Assembly (NCBI GenBank): GCA_903813345.2
Contig: CAIIXF020000002.1
Coordinates: 25,498,455-25,562,454, forward strand
Reading direction: 5' to 3'
DNA length: 64,000 nt
Origin: Owenia fusiformis
Lineage: Eukaryota > Annelida > Polychaeta > Sabellida > Oweniidae
The position numbers and the translations under genes were made by a program. The notes beneath the pieces were generated by a model that was not told where the DNA came from, did no database searches, and saw only the letters and a program-made list of their open reading frames with translations. This document shows positions 62,301 through 64,000 of the stretch, piece after piece; positions within the stretch are counted from its first letter, which is position 1; each line of letters opens with the position of its first letter.

Positions 62301-63911
62301 ACTTACATTGTAGAGTTCATGTGCAAGGGACAAATGGCCTTCAAAGTTATGGATTGTGTAGTATGAGAATTTGTGTACAAAGAGACAAACACCATTCAAA
62401 GTTATGGTTGGCGATACTTTCTTTGAACATGTTAATACTGACATACTTACTAGAGTTCAAGGGACATATGGCCTTCAAAGTTTTTAGCCTATATGGTTTG
62501 TAGAGCCATGATGGACTTAAAGGAGCTTTTTGTTTGTTATTTCATAATGTTTGTCTCTATTACAGTTGGATGCCTTCTCATGTCCAGTGGTGAAGTCAAA
62601 GTTACAAGAAACCAAGCTTGAACTGGAAGAGGCCCACCAAGCTATAGGTAGGTGGGATAGGTGAACACCTAATATTTGCCTACATTCTGCAGGCCGGTAG
62701 CTGGGGGGAGGTGGTCAAAAAAATCACTCAAAATTAAGCAGTGTTTCTCCATTGTAGCGCTTAAAGTGCTTTTGGACCCCCTGGAATTTTTAAGAACTGA
62801 AACCCCATGGCAAACCTGACTACGCATCTGTTCTGAATTGGAGATCCTTCTTTGATCAAGTATTCTTTTATACATTATTCGAAAAATGCCAATATTTAAG
62901 TACAGTAATATCTCATGTGTGTGTATATTTTTACTAACTTTAATCCTTCGTCTATATATTCTAGACACTATCGCAGCTGAAAAACGTGAGCTACGTGAAG
63001 AGATCACTAAGGTAAAGGAGGCTCATGTATCCCAGGTAACCACACTACAACAGGAGCATAAACAAGCATTACACAGCCTTGAGGAACGACTAAAGTTGGA
63101 AAAAGAGCAGGAATTAGAAAAAGGTAAGTGTGAATGCATTGGTTCCATTTTTGAAGTTTTTAGTGAAATAGATCCAAAAAATGATTTTCAAATTGAATTT
63201 CTTAATGCCTTTTGAAGTTTGATTAATAGTTTGATTAATATGAAAATCGTCATTTATTCATTTTCTCCAAAATTGCCTTTTCCTTTACTTCTTTGATTTT
63301 CAAAAAGTATATATTTTTATTTGTAGTGATAGAGCAACATTCATTAGAAGTGAAGACATTGAAACAGTACCACGAGAGAAATGTAAGTATGATGAGACTT
63401 TTTTGTCCAACCAATACCTAGAACTACATATGTACAGTACATGTACTCTTATACAAATATTTTGTACATGTGAATAAGTACACTGTACATGTAAATAAGT
63501 GAACTGTACATGTTAATGAACAAGTGAACCGTATTGTGAATAAGTAAAATGTACATGAATAAGCTTAACATTCCAGGTGCACAAGTTGTCAGCGGATCAT
63601 GATAAAGCAGTTGCAGACCTTCATAAACAACATGCATTTGATATAGAAAATATGAAACATATGCATAACCTATGTACAGTATTAACATTCTAGGTGCACA
63701 AGTTGTCAGCCGATCATGATAAAGCAGTTGCAGACCTCCATAAACAACATGCATTTGATATAGAAAATATGAAACATATGCATAACCTATGTATTAACAT
63801 TCTAGGTGCACAAGTTGTCAGCGGATCATGATAAAGCAGTTGAAGACCTCCATAAACAACATGCATCTGATATAGAAAATATGAAACATAAACAAGAAAA
63901 ACAAATTGCAG
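18515..63911 (+). CDS. CAP-Gly and ATIP/MTUS-like coiled-coil microtubule protein (partial, 14 exons visible)
   Basis: Fourteen exons join in one open frame (1842, 88, 891, 180, 115, 1139, 209, 193, 132, 233, 82, 159, 56 and 106 nt; total 5425 nt, about 1808 codons). Every intron starts GT, ends AG and keeps phase, which is strong evidence that the chain is real. Seen in the product: a CAP-Gly domain at about residues 76-143, a long low-complexity acidic region (to about 1040), a Lys/Thr/Ser/Pro-rich basic region (about 1100-1600), then a Glu/Lys/Leu coiled coil to the window edge. Known: CAP-Gly domains bind the EEY/F tails of tubulin and EB proteins; MTUS/ATIP proteins bind microtubules and EB1. 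Inferred: a microtubule plus-end or centrosome-associated protein. The start codon lies upstream of 18515 and the stop lies beyond 64000. The ATIP assignment rests on a remembered pattern and needs a profile search; the CAP-Gly call is secure. Confidence 0.85.
20515..20655 (+). repeat. GTCACC-family short element
   Basis: ATCACTACCAAAAGTAGTGA opens and CAAATGGCAGGTGGTGACC closes. It is the first repeat in intron 1, about 160 bp after the donor of exon 1. Confidence 0.72.
22790..22916 (+). repeat. GTCACC-family short element
   Basis: ATGTCACTACCAAAAGTGGT opens and CAAATGGCAGTTGATGACAT...GTTAATG closes. Confidence 0.75.
23115..23202 (+). CDS. Exon 2
   Basis: The acceptor is tttttag|GATTCACATG. 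The exon reads in phase 0 as 29 codons plus one base (DSHDVISPNELMMP... to ...EEIEQQN) and ends at AATG|gtacatcc. It is acidic and continues the disordered tail of exon 1. The donor has GTAC rather than GTAA/GTGA, so it may be weak and the exon may be skipped in some transcripts; skipping would break the frame, because the exon is phase 0 to phase 1. Confidence 0.8.
23751..24641 (+). CDS. Exon 3: long acidic, Asp/Thr-rich region
   Basis: The acceptor is tttctttcag|GTTTAG. The frame is phase 1 at both ends (297 codon equivalents) and the donor is ACAG|gtatag. The protein segment is disordered and acidic: an Asp/His-rich start (YEDQFIHDDQANYDDH), a duplicated HDTP segment (LDHDTPHGVDHDTPDLD), and two copies of an N/D-x-T-F motif (LDGTFDIV at 23882 and FNETFEIK at 24035). 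It ends in a Ser/Thr-rich stretch. No folded domain was recognised. The open frame extends about 90 nt upstream of the acceptor, but that part has no coding character. Flanking exons agree in phase. Confidence 0.88.
25031..25142 (+). repeat. GTCACC-family short element
   Basis: TTATGTCACAACCATAAGAG opens and GCAGGTGGTGATATTTTG...GCCTTG closes. It is the shortest of the two-ended copies. Confidence 0.75.
25996..26156. repeat. CAGGCC-family element, middle inverted
   Basis: GCCCGTAGCCAGC and GGCTACGGGCCTGG form the ends. The middle reads AGAATGGTGAAAAACTGCAT, the complement of the usual orientation. Confidence 0.72.
26155..26225 (+). repeat. tRNA-derived sequence (SINE head or tRNA pseudogene)
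   Basis: The sequence contains TAGCTATGCGGTAGAGCAG, resembling a tRNA D arm/A box, and GGGTTCAATCCC, a good B box, about 35 nt apart. The acceptor stem and anticodon arm do not pair convincingly. It directly follows the right end of a CAGGCC-family element. A SINE head is the likely explanation; no poly-A tail is seen. Confidence 0.4.
26310..26438 (+). repeat. GTCACC-family short element
   Basis: TATGTCACAACCACAAGGGG opens and AAGGTGGTGACATTTTGCAT...GTCTTG closes. Confidence 0.78.
27623..28397 (+). mobile_element. About 775 bp element with a CCGT microsatellite
   Basis: CTCACACAGT (27625) and ACTGTGTGAG (28388) are inverted ends. A (CCGT)n run occupies 27659-27700. The inside has short AAGTTTCTCAAAGTTYG repeats (near 28045 and 28305). 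No coding frame. Class unknown. Confidence 0.55.
29398..29511 (+). other. Orphan exon-like open frame
   Basis: The acceptor cattaactttag is followed by 37 codons and TAA, reading LLFHWDASLSCHQRLEQTFA, then RMKEYEDHVCSLFNTFS. The composition looks protein-like. It does not fit exon 3 (phase 1); it could follow the phase 0 end of exon 1, or be a remnant of an unrelated gene or retroposon. No family recognised. Confidence 0.22.
29654..29817. repeat. GCCTCAGTCACA palindromic-end MITE
   Basis: GCCTCAGTCACATTT at the left and AAATGTGACTGAGGC at the right are exact complements. TTAGCTA occurs on both sides (29645 and 29818), offset by two bases on the left, which may be a target duplication. Confidence 0.75.
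30215..30350 (+). repeat. TACAGTRAAACC-family fragment before exon 4
   Basis: GAAGTGTTCTTCTTGTGGAG, GAGGTGTTGCACTCAG and terminal TTTTACTGTA. It ends about 33 bases before the acceptor of exon 4. Confidence 0.6.
30384..30563 (+). CDS. Exon 4
   Basis: The acceptor is ctatttccag|GTTACC. The exon is 180 nt, phase 1 to phase 1, with donor AAG|gtatgtca. It encodes about 60 polar residues (GYQPDTDSEVGTLNIASPSE to ECYVASFQQ) with no recognised motif. Because it is a multiple of three and symmetric in phase, it could be a cassette exon that is included or skipped without loss of frame. Confidence 0.85.
30805..30919 (+). CDS. Exon 5: acidic
   Basis: The acceptor is catattttgcag|CTGATG. The exon is phase 1 to phase 2 (115 nt) and the donor is GAAGG|gtaaac. 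It encodes about 38 residues rich in Asp, Glu and Met (ADEDGENGSVCVDQKGSE and on to MEKMDHMEG). It fits the frame of exons 4 and 6 and continues the acidic region. Confidence 0.82.
31361..32499 (+). CDS. Exon 6: acidic repeat followed by Lys/Thr/Pro-rich basic region
   Basis: The acceptor is gccattttcag|AATTCC, entered in phase 2; the donor is AAAG|gttggt, phase 1 (1139 nt). The first part is acidic with about six imperfect repeats of 8-10 residues around HDDTxxV (DNA 31531-31700). From about 31720 it becomes strongly basic, with recurring KTP, KTPRK, KPK and PRSS segments, like the microtubule-binding projection regions of many MAPs. The in-frame hydrophobic stretch upstream (31185-31360) would look like a membrane segment if read from its ATG, but it lies in the intron: a good acceptor falls after it, and it does not match the phase chain. 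Confidence 0.9.
31531..31700 (+). repeat. Coding minisatellite in exon 6
   Basis: About six imperfect units of 24-30 bases around GAGGTCA...CATGATGACAC encode the HDDTxxVK repeats. Confidence 0.7.
32620..32750 (+). repeat. GTCACC-family short element upstream of exon 7
   Basis: TATGTCACCACCACAAGAGA opens and GGTAGGTCGTGACATTTTGC closes. It lies about 125 bases before the acceptor of exon 7. Confidence 0.78.
32876..33084 (+). CDS. Exon 7: Ser/Arg-rich
   Basis: The acceptor is cttgcatttag|GTAAAAC, phase 1; the donor is CAG|gttggtgt, phase 0 (209 nt). The product is rich in Ser, Arg and Thr (HSSRSDISALTEDTNRPGSR, then SRMSLSKRVSTSSTRLRKTP), with many possible basophilic kinase sites. A short GTCACC-family repeat lies just upstream (32620-32750), so the branch point region is close to a mobile element. 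Confidence 0.88.
33808..33982. repeat. GCCTCAGTCACA palindromic-end MITE, second copy
   Basis: GCCTCAGTCACA at the left and TGTGACTGAGGC at the right. Middle blocks (CTATGGCAGTCAC, GCTATGGCCGCTGTATGG) are also inverted. The open frame across it is inside the repeat. Confidence 0.75.
34543..34735 (+). CDS. Exon 8: contains an SxIP-type motif
   Basis: The acceptor is gcttgcttttag|GATTCAG, phase 0; the donor is AAAG|gtgagtga, phase 1 (193 nt). It encodes DSDISTASLPCPSLISAIPT and on to a basic MLKRRSMIEPPKSSTLLKK tail. SAIP at 34588-34599 fits the SxIP pattern by which many plus-end proteins bind EB1, although the basic residues usually beside it lie further downstream. It is followed by the longest intron of the gene (15.8 kb). 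Confidence 0.88.
35761..37687 (+). mobile_element. Full-length GTCACC-family element with internal satellite
   Basis: It starts ATGTCACCACC-AAAAGTGGTGACAT and ends AGGTGGTGACATTTTG...GCCTTG, so the ends form an 11 bp inverted repeat (ATGTCACCACC/GGTGGTGACAT). The left end is itself a hairpin (GTCACCAC/GTGGTGAC). About 1.75 kb of satellite fills the middle (see 35890-37650). The other copies in the window keep the two ends but lack the satellite, as expected of internally deleted derivatives. No coding frame is present. Confidence 0.75.
35890..37650 (+). repeat. Satellite of about 120-150 bp units, about 13 copies
   Basis: Each unit contains TCATCTACATGTTCTCAGAA, then CAAATCTGACTTTAGATTTG, then TGACCTTCAATGACCTTCTC with AAGGTCAAAAAAGGTCA, then CAACTTGCTTCAAATTGACT. 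TCATCTAC recurs about 13 times between 35943 and 37570. Unit length varies through local duplication of CTTTAGATTTGA and of the AAGGTCA blocks. Several chance open frames fall here and are not genes. Confidence 0.92.
37850..37945 (+). repeat. CAGGCC-family fragment
   Basis: CAGGCCCTTAGCCAGGATTT, a run of G, then CACATTTGACAATTTTGGCC. Confidence 0.65.
38748..39262 (+). repeat. Left inverted arm: tandem 53+53 bp array
   Basis: Past a unique 5' tip and a palindromic block (GGATTCATATGCACATATGAATCC), two related 53 bp subunits alternate in several copies. One starts GAATCCTGCCTTCAGGAATC, the other GAATCCAGCCTTCAGGATTC. They carry a TATGCAATATAGTTTACAAAT or TATAGAAGGTAGTTTGCAAAT tail. The array ends in an inverted half-unit (CTGCCTTCCTGAAGGCAG near 39213), so it can form hairpins on its own. 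Confidence 0.85.
39258..39690 (+). repeat. Direct repeat inside the foldback-like element
   Basis: Two copies of about 100 bp start GTACGTATCTGGATTTCGTT at about 39258 and 39585. They share ATCACATCGTGTT and a GTGT(T)AATTC block. They are separated by AT-rich sequence. Nature unknown. Confidence 0.6.
40640..41045 (+). repeat. Left inner inverted segment (diverged)
   Basis: It shares colinear blocks with the reverse complement of 46803-47190. These are CTGTTTTGTAGGT/CTGTTTTGCAGGT, TATAGCCC, ATCTTGCCTCAAGT, CACAGTTGCT, AAATAACCATA, TTTGGCATGCATT and GTTTGCATGTTTTAA, in the same order with small indels. Similarity looks like roughly three quarters by eye, well below that of the outer arms. Confidence 0.7.
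42626..42785 (+). repeat. CAGGCC-family element, degraded
   Basis: CAGACCCCTAGTCAGAGAAG, a run of G, AAATCGTGCAGTTTTTCATC and GAACCCCCTGCCCCCATCA. Confidence 0.6.
43912..44106 (+). other. Exon-like open frame inside the foldback-like element
   Basis: A good acceptor (tttattttttacag) precedes 64 open codons and a TGA. The segment is noticeably richer in G and C than its surroundings (VVSINGVIQACEVFGYAWTS, RMTRGGRGARVGASPG and on to NAFVEVYRNS). It cannot join exon 8 in frame (immediate stop) but could follow the phase 0 end of exon 7. It matches no family I know. It may be a terminal exon, captured sequence or chance. Confidence 0.25.
44640..44728 (+). repeat. TCGCACCCCC-type fragment
   Basis: TAATCGCACCCCCACCCCAT, GACTGAAAATCG and TGACTACGCCCCTGTG. 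Related to the copy at 46450. Confidence 0.55.
46450..46690 (-). repeat. TCGCACCCCC-type element
   Basis: GTCAGGGGGGGGTGCGATTT at the left and TCGCACCCCCCCTGGCTACG with CCCATGCTGG at the right. A GGGGTGCGATCGCACCC palindrome lies at about 46632. Confidence 0.6.
46803..47190 (-). repeat. Right inner inverted segment (diverged)
   Basis: This is the partner of 40640-41045, in opposite orientation. On the minus strand it begins with an acceptor-like TTCTGTTTTGCAG followed by a short open frame reading GANEYDTQAVTIEL and a stop at about 47147. This resembles a terminal exon but has no other support. Confidence 0.65.
47268..47405 (-). repeat. GTCACC-family short element, minus orientation, inside the foldback-like element
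   Basis: On the plus strand it reads CAAGGCATAAACATG...ATGTCACCACCCGCCATTTG to GACCACTTTTGGTGGTGACA. This is the only clear minus-strand copy, and it interrupts the right half of the 10.3 kb element. Confidence 0.78.
48148..48192 (-). other. Minus-strand exon-like start within a GC-rich island
   Basis: ATG at 48192 on the minus strand has a strong Kozak context (G at -3, G at +4), 15 open codons (MAGQEGPPRVKRGRS) and a donor TCT|gtaaga. The surrounding 48060-48230 is GC-rich compared with its neighbours. There is no partner exon that clearly fits, so this is a note rather than a gene. Confidence 0.2.
48511..49042 (-). repeat. Right inverted arm: tandem 53+53 bp array
   Basis: This is the reverse complement of the left arm with the same order of subunits and the same tip. 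Differences are concentrated at the inner part: one unit near 48770 has lost about 13 bp (TTGCACCTGTATG), and the inner boundary differs. The near identity argues for recent insertion or gene conversion between arms. Confidence 0.85.
49867..50056. repeat. Long palindrome, MITE-like
   Basis: Arms AAATAGAGGTTATT...GGAATATGGATTTTATTCC and GGAATAAATCCATATTCC...AATAACCTATTT pair. Further in, AATATGATATTGGCC pairs with GGCCAATATCATATT and AATATCATATTGAC with GTCAATATGATATT. The apex is CGAGGGCGATAGCCCGAGTG. Confidence 0.8.
50236..50332 (+). repeat. Short tandem repeat GATACGGGATYT
   Basis: Seven to eight units of CTGATACGGGATCTGATACG type, 12-18 bp, with TTTTTG or TTTTGG spacers, lie between the 49867 palindrome and exon 9. 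Confidence 0.85.
50531..50662 (+). CDS. Exon 9: Lys/Thr/Pro-rich
   Basis: The acceptor is caatttttgcag|AGAAAG; the donor is AAAG|gtgagttt; 132 nt, phase 1 to phase 1. The product (EKETRRTSLATPMNRTGSKT to TTPKRTIAGK) continues the basic disordered linker. It is symmetric in phase, so it may be optional. It is the only coding exon between the 34.7 kb and 53.9 kb positions and sits just after the large foldback-like structure. Confidence 0.86.
50690..51019 (+). repeat. TACAGTRAAACC-family MITE with a nested insertion
   Basis: TACAGTGAAACC at the left and GGTTTTACTGTA at the right form matching inverted ends. A second palindromic element (50845-50994) sits inside. The element starts 28 bases after the donor of exon 9. 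Confidence 0.82.
50845..50994. mobile_element. 150 bp palindromic MITE nested in another MITE
   Basis: Ends TGCCTG/CAGGCA lead into long inverted arms: TTTGCTCCGATTCATTGGC with its complement GCCAATGAATCGGAGCAAA, and ATTGAGTATT with AATACTCAAT further in. TTA flanks both sides (50842-50844 and 50995-50997), consistent with a target site duplication. Confidence 0.8.
51515..51710 (+). repeat. CAGGCC-family element, best preserved copy
   Basis: CAGGCCCGTAGCCAGGGGGG at the left, AAAATCATGCAGTTTTTCAC inside, and TTCTGGCTACGGGCTTG at the right. It serves as the local consensus. Confidence 0.82.
52996..53142 (-). repeat. CAGGCC-family element
   Basis: CAGGCCAGTAGTCAGGGGGA to GGCTGGCTACAGGCCTG. The middle has TGACAGTTTGGCCCAAAATC, the complement of the usual GATTTTGGCC block. 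Confidence 0.7.
53250..53850 (+). repeat. Degenerate tandem duplication, about 130-200 bp units
   Basis: The blocks ATATTGAGAGGAGAGTYATC, ACTGGAATTTTTGGTGA, TTTCAAGATT, TTTTCACTG(A/T)A and AGATATACCAG recur three to four times. Open frames on both strands come from this. Its end abuts the candidate alternative first exon region. Confidence 0.65.
53991..54105 (+). CDS. Candidate alternative first exon for a short coiled-coil isoform
   Basis: The ATG at 53991 opens 38 codons plus one base (MDNITKMFVSRVNVYIYKKG, then DRIKGFSGSVDSLDILDR) and ends at AGAG|gtaggt in phase 1. This is exactly the phase needed to join exon 10 (60734). An in-frame TAG lies 12 nt upstream of the ATG. As an internal exon after exon 9 it would be read in the wrong phase and stop at once, so it makes sense only as a start. 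Known: vertebrate MTUS1 makes short isoforms from internal promoters, with unique first exons just before the conserved coiled coil. The Kozak context is mediocre (T at -3, G at +4). No promoter is recognised. Confidence 0.5.
54281..54590 (+). repeat. Degenerate tandem repeat, about 22-25 bp units
   Basis: More than ten units of GTCTAATTGTGCTGAAGTGA type (variants CCAAATATGTTGAAGTGAAT). It starts about 175 bases after the candidate alternative first exon. Confidence 0.8.
54739..54909. repeat. Palindromic MITE of about 170 bp
   Basis: AATATAGACC and GGTCTATATT are the ends. Arms GGGGTAATATCGTC/CGACAATATTACCCC, CACCCC/GGGGTG and GGGCTAGGCACAAA/TTTGTGCCTAGCCC pair with small mismatches over about 60 bp each. 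Confidence 0.8.
57084..57225 (+). repeat. GTCACC-family short element
   Basis: The left end is degraded (GTTCCCAACACAAATGGTGA); the right end is clear (CAAATGGCAGGAGGTGAATT, TGCATGTTAATGCCTTG). Confidence 0.7.
58480..58573 (+). repeat. GTCACC-family right-half fragment
   Basis: GTGTTTGGTGGTTGGCATTT followed by TAACAAATGGCAGGTGGTGA and GTTAATGCCTTG. Confidence 0.68.
59414..59588 (-). repeat. TACAGTRAAACC-family MITE (GTGTTCCACTT subtype, inverted)
   Basis: TACAGTGAAACCTG at the left and TGTACTGTA at the right. Internal blocks AAGTAGAACACCTC and GAGGTACCAAAGGTGTTC are the complement of the 11616 copy. Confidence 0.72.
59884..60078 (+). repeat. 47 bp minisatellite, 4 copies
   Basis: The unit starts CAACTGACCCATTCAATCAT and ends TTATTGGCATTTTTCT. 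Copies start at 59884, 59931, 59978 and 60025; the first three are nearly identical, and the last has a CATGTA insertion. Confidence 0.92.
60204..60562 (+). repeat. Two adjacent TACAGTRAAACC-family copies
   Basis: The first runs from about 60204 (GTAAAACCTGTCTAATCCGA) to about 60385. The second runs from about 60393 (GTAAAACCTGTCTAGTCCGA) to about 60562. Each has the AGCCA(A/T)AAGTGTT block and the GGTGTTCAGATTTCAA type block. Confidence 0.68.
60734..60966 (+). CDS. Exon 10: start of the ATIP/MTUS-like coiled coil
   Basis: The acceptor is tgttttgcag|ACTTGAG, phase 1; the donor is GAG|gtgagtca, phase 0 (233 nt). After a Lys/Ser/Thr linker (KTSKSTTTPRKTPQEQQ) the heptad-rich segment begins: LETITNSLAKATEEVTRLEG, then CEERTKEIANIRMLL and MDAFGVMANYLTHE. 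The CE...I.....LL........AF.V....L..E spacing matches, without gaps as I recall it, the conserved N-terminal part of the MTUS1/MTUS2 coiled coil. This is the main support for the family call. A frame continuing past 60966 runs into intron and then into a CAGGCC-family repeat, so it is not coding. Confidence 0.88.
61070..61258 (+). repeat. CAGGCC-family element in the intron after exon 10
   Basis: CAGACCCTTAGCCAGGGGGG, then AAGCAGTTTTTCACCTATCT and AAAGCTGGCTACATGCCTG. The open frame that continues from exon 10 stops at the left edge of this element. Confidence 0.72.
61533..61604 (-). tRNA. tRNA-His (anticodon GTG)
   Basis: The reverse complement folds as a complete 72 nt tRNA. It has a 7 bp acceptor stem (GCCGTGA with TCACGGC) and discriminator A. 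The anticodon stem is CCACG/CGTGG around loop TTGTGGC, with anticodon GTG at 61569-61571. The T arm contains GGTTCGAATCC as a good B box, and TAGTGGTTAGG gives the A box region. T-runs downstream on the minus strand (near 61525 and 61511) can serve as RNA polymerase III terminators. It lies antisense inside the intron between exons 10 and 11. No intron is needed. Confidence 0.93.
62136..62279 (+). repeat. TACAGTRAAACC-family MITE (GTGTTCCACTT subtype)
   Basis: AACCTGTGTTAGTGGAACAC at the left, GGTACCTCTA inside, and GTTCCACTTCACAGGTTTTA at the right. Confidence 0.68.
62566..62647 (+). CDS. Exon 11: coiled coil
   Basis: The acceptor is tctctattacag|TTGGATG, phase 0; the donor is ATAG|gtaggtgg, phase 1 (82 nt). 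It encodes LDAFSCPVVKSKLQETKLEL and EEAHQAI, heptad-patterned after a short non-helical start. It is too short to be found as an open frame but fits the phase of exons 10 and 12. Confidence 0.84.
62690..62830 (+). repeat. CAGGCC-family element in the intron after exon 11
   Basis: CAGGCCGGTAGCTGGGGGG, AAATTAAGCAGTGTTTCTCC and CAAACCTGACTACGCATCTG. Confidence 0.65.
62965..63123 (+). CDS. Exon 12: coiled coil
   Basis: The acceptor is tatattctag|ACACTATC; the donor is AAAG|gtaagtgt; 159 nt, phase 1 to phase 1. The product (DTIAAEKRELREEITKVKEA to LKLEKEQELEK) is a highly charged heptad coiled coil. Being symmetric in phase, it could be skipped in frame. Confidence 0.88.
63327..63382 (+). CDS. 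Exon 13: short coiled-coil exon
   Basis: The acceptor is tttatttgtag|TGATAG, phase 1; the donor is AAT|gtaagtat, phase 0 (56 nt). It encodes VIEQHSLEVKTLKQYHERN, continuing the heptad pattern of exon 12 into exon 14. Confidence 0.82.
63577..63693 (+). pseudogene. Upstream tandem copy 1 of exon 14
   Basis: This is a 117 bp copy of exon 14 with its acceptor (cattccag|GTGCAC). It reads VHKLSADHDKAVADLHKQHA, then FDIENMKHMHNLCT, and meets an in-frame TAG at 63691 that is also the acceptor of the next copy. The normal donor of exon 14 is missing. Only a weak ACA|gtatta is available, and it would leave a micro-intron of under 20 nt. Use of this copy should truncate the protein, so it is a decayed duplicate or a poison exon. 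Confidence 0.55.
63694..63805 (+). pseudogene. Upstream tandem copy 2 of exon 14
   Basis: A second copy (112 bp) of the same exon, nearly identical to copy 1 but lacking five bases near its end (tgtacagtatt becomes tgtatt). The loss shifts frame into copy 3. It has its own acceptor (cattctag) but no good donor. Inclusion of this copy would cause a frameshift and a stop inside copy 3. Confidence 0.55.
63806..63911 (+). CDS. Exon 14: last visible coiled-coil exon (functional copy)
   Basis: The acceptor is cattctag|GTGCAC, phase 0; the donor is GCAG|gtaggttg, phase 1 (106 nt). The product reads VHKLSADHDKAVEDLHKQHA, then SDIENMKHKQEKQIA, a regular heptad coiled coil. It differs from copies 1 and 2 in having KHKQEKQIA and a consensus donor where they have a KHMHNLC tail. 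The gene continues past the window. Confidence 0.8.
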
Positions 63912-64000
63912 GTAGGTTGATCCTTATACTATTTATTCATATAAAGATTCATATAATACCTCATGCATGCACAATGGGTCAAACGACCTCCAGTTGGTTG

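Noticed and set aside
63449-63754. Minus-strand Tyr/His/Met-rich frame
   Set aside because: Shadow of the triplicated exon and of TGTACATG-rich intron sequence.

Overview
This is AT-rich eukaryotic DNA from an animal nuclear genome. It has GT..AG introns, very short exons separated by kilobases, many dispersed repeats with C/G homopolymer runs, and a nuclear tRNA-His gene. The repeat style and intron length suggest a marine invertebrate (mollusc, echinoderm, hemichordate or similar); the phylum cannot be fixed from the sequence alone.

One plus-strand gene dominates. Fourteen coding exons can be chained in a single consistent frame from 18515 to 63911: 5425 nt, about 1808 codons. The start lies upstream of 18515 and the 3' end lies beyond the window. 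The product begins with a very large exon carrying one CAP-Gly microtubule plus-end domain. A long disordered, acidic then Lys/Ser/Pro-rich tail follows. From 60734 on there is a coiled coil whose first segment resembles the conserved coiled coil of the MTUS/ATIP (microtubule-associated tumour suppressor) family. A CAP-Gly domain joined to an ATIP-like coiled coil is the main biological surprise. A separate exon at 53991-54105 has its own ATG and the right splice phase to start a short isoform, much as ATIP isoforms start from internal promoters in vertebrates. Near the right edge one coiled-coil exon is present in three tandem copies, of which only the last has a clean donor.

Layout: 1-18514 is non-coding apart from two weak first-exon candidates (10490 and 14701). 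18515-34735 holds exons 1-8. 34736-50530 is a 15.8 kb intron. It contains a 1.9 kb element filled with a satellite (35761-37687) and a 10.3 kb structure (38748-49042) bounded by near-identical inverted arms made of tandem repeats, which looks like a large foldback transposon. 50531-63911 holds exons 9-14, the alternative first exon and an antisense tRNA-His(GTG) gene inside an intron.

The introns are packed with several families of short non-autonomous elements. These are a GTCACC/GGTGAC family (about 15 copies, 14 of them short), a TACAGTRAAACCTG family, a CAGGCCCGTAGCC family with poly-G/poly-C, and a few long palindromes. The many short open frames in the window are otherwise chance frames or lie inside these repeats.
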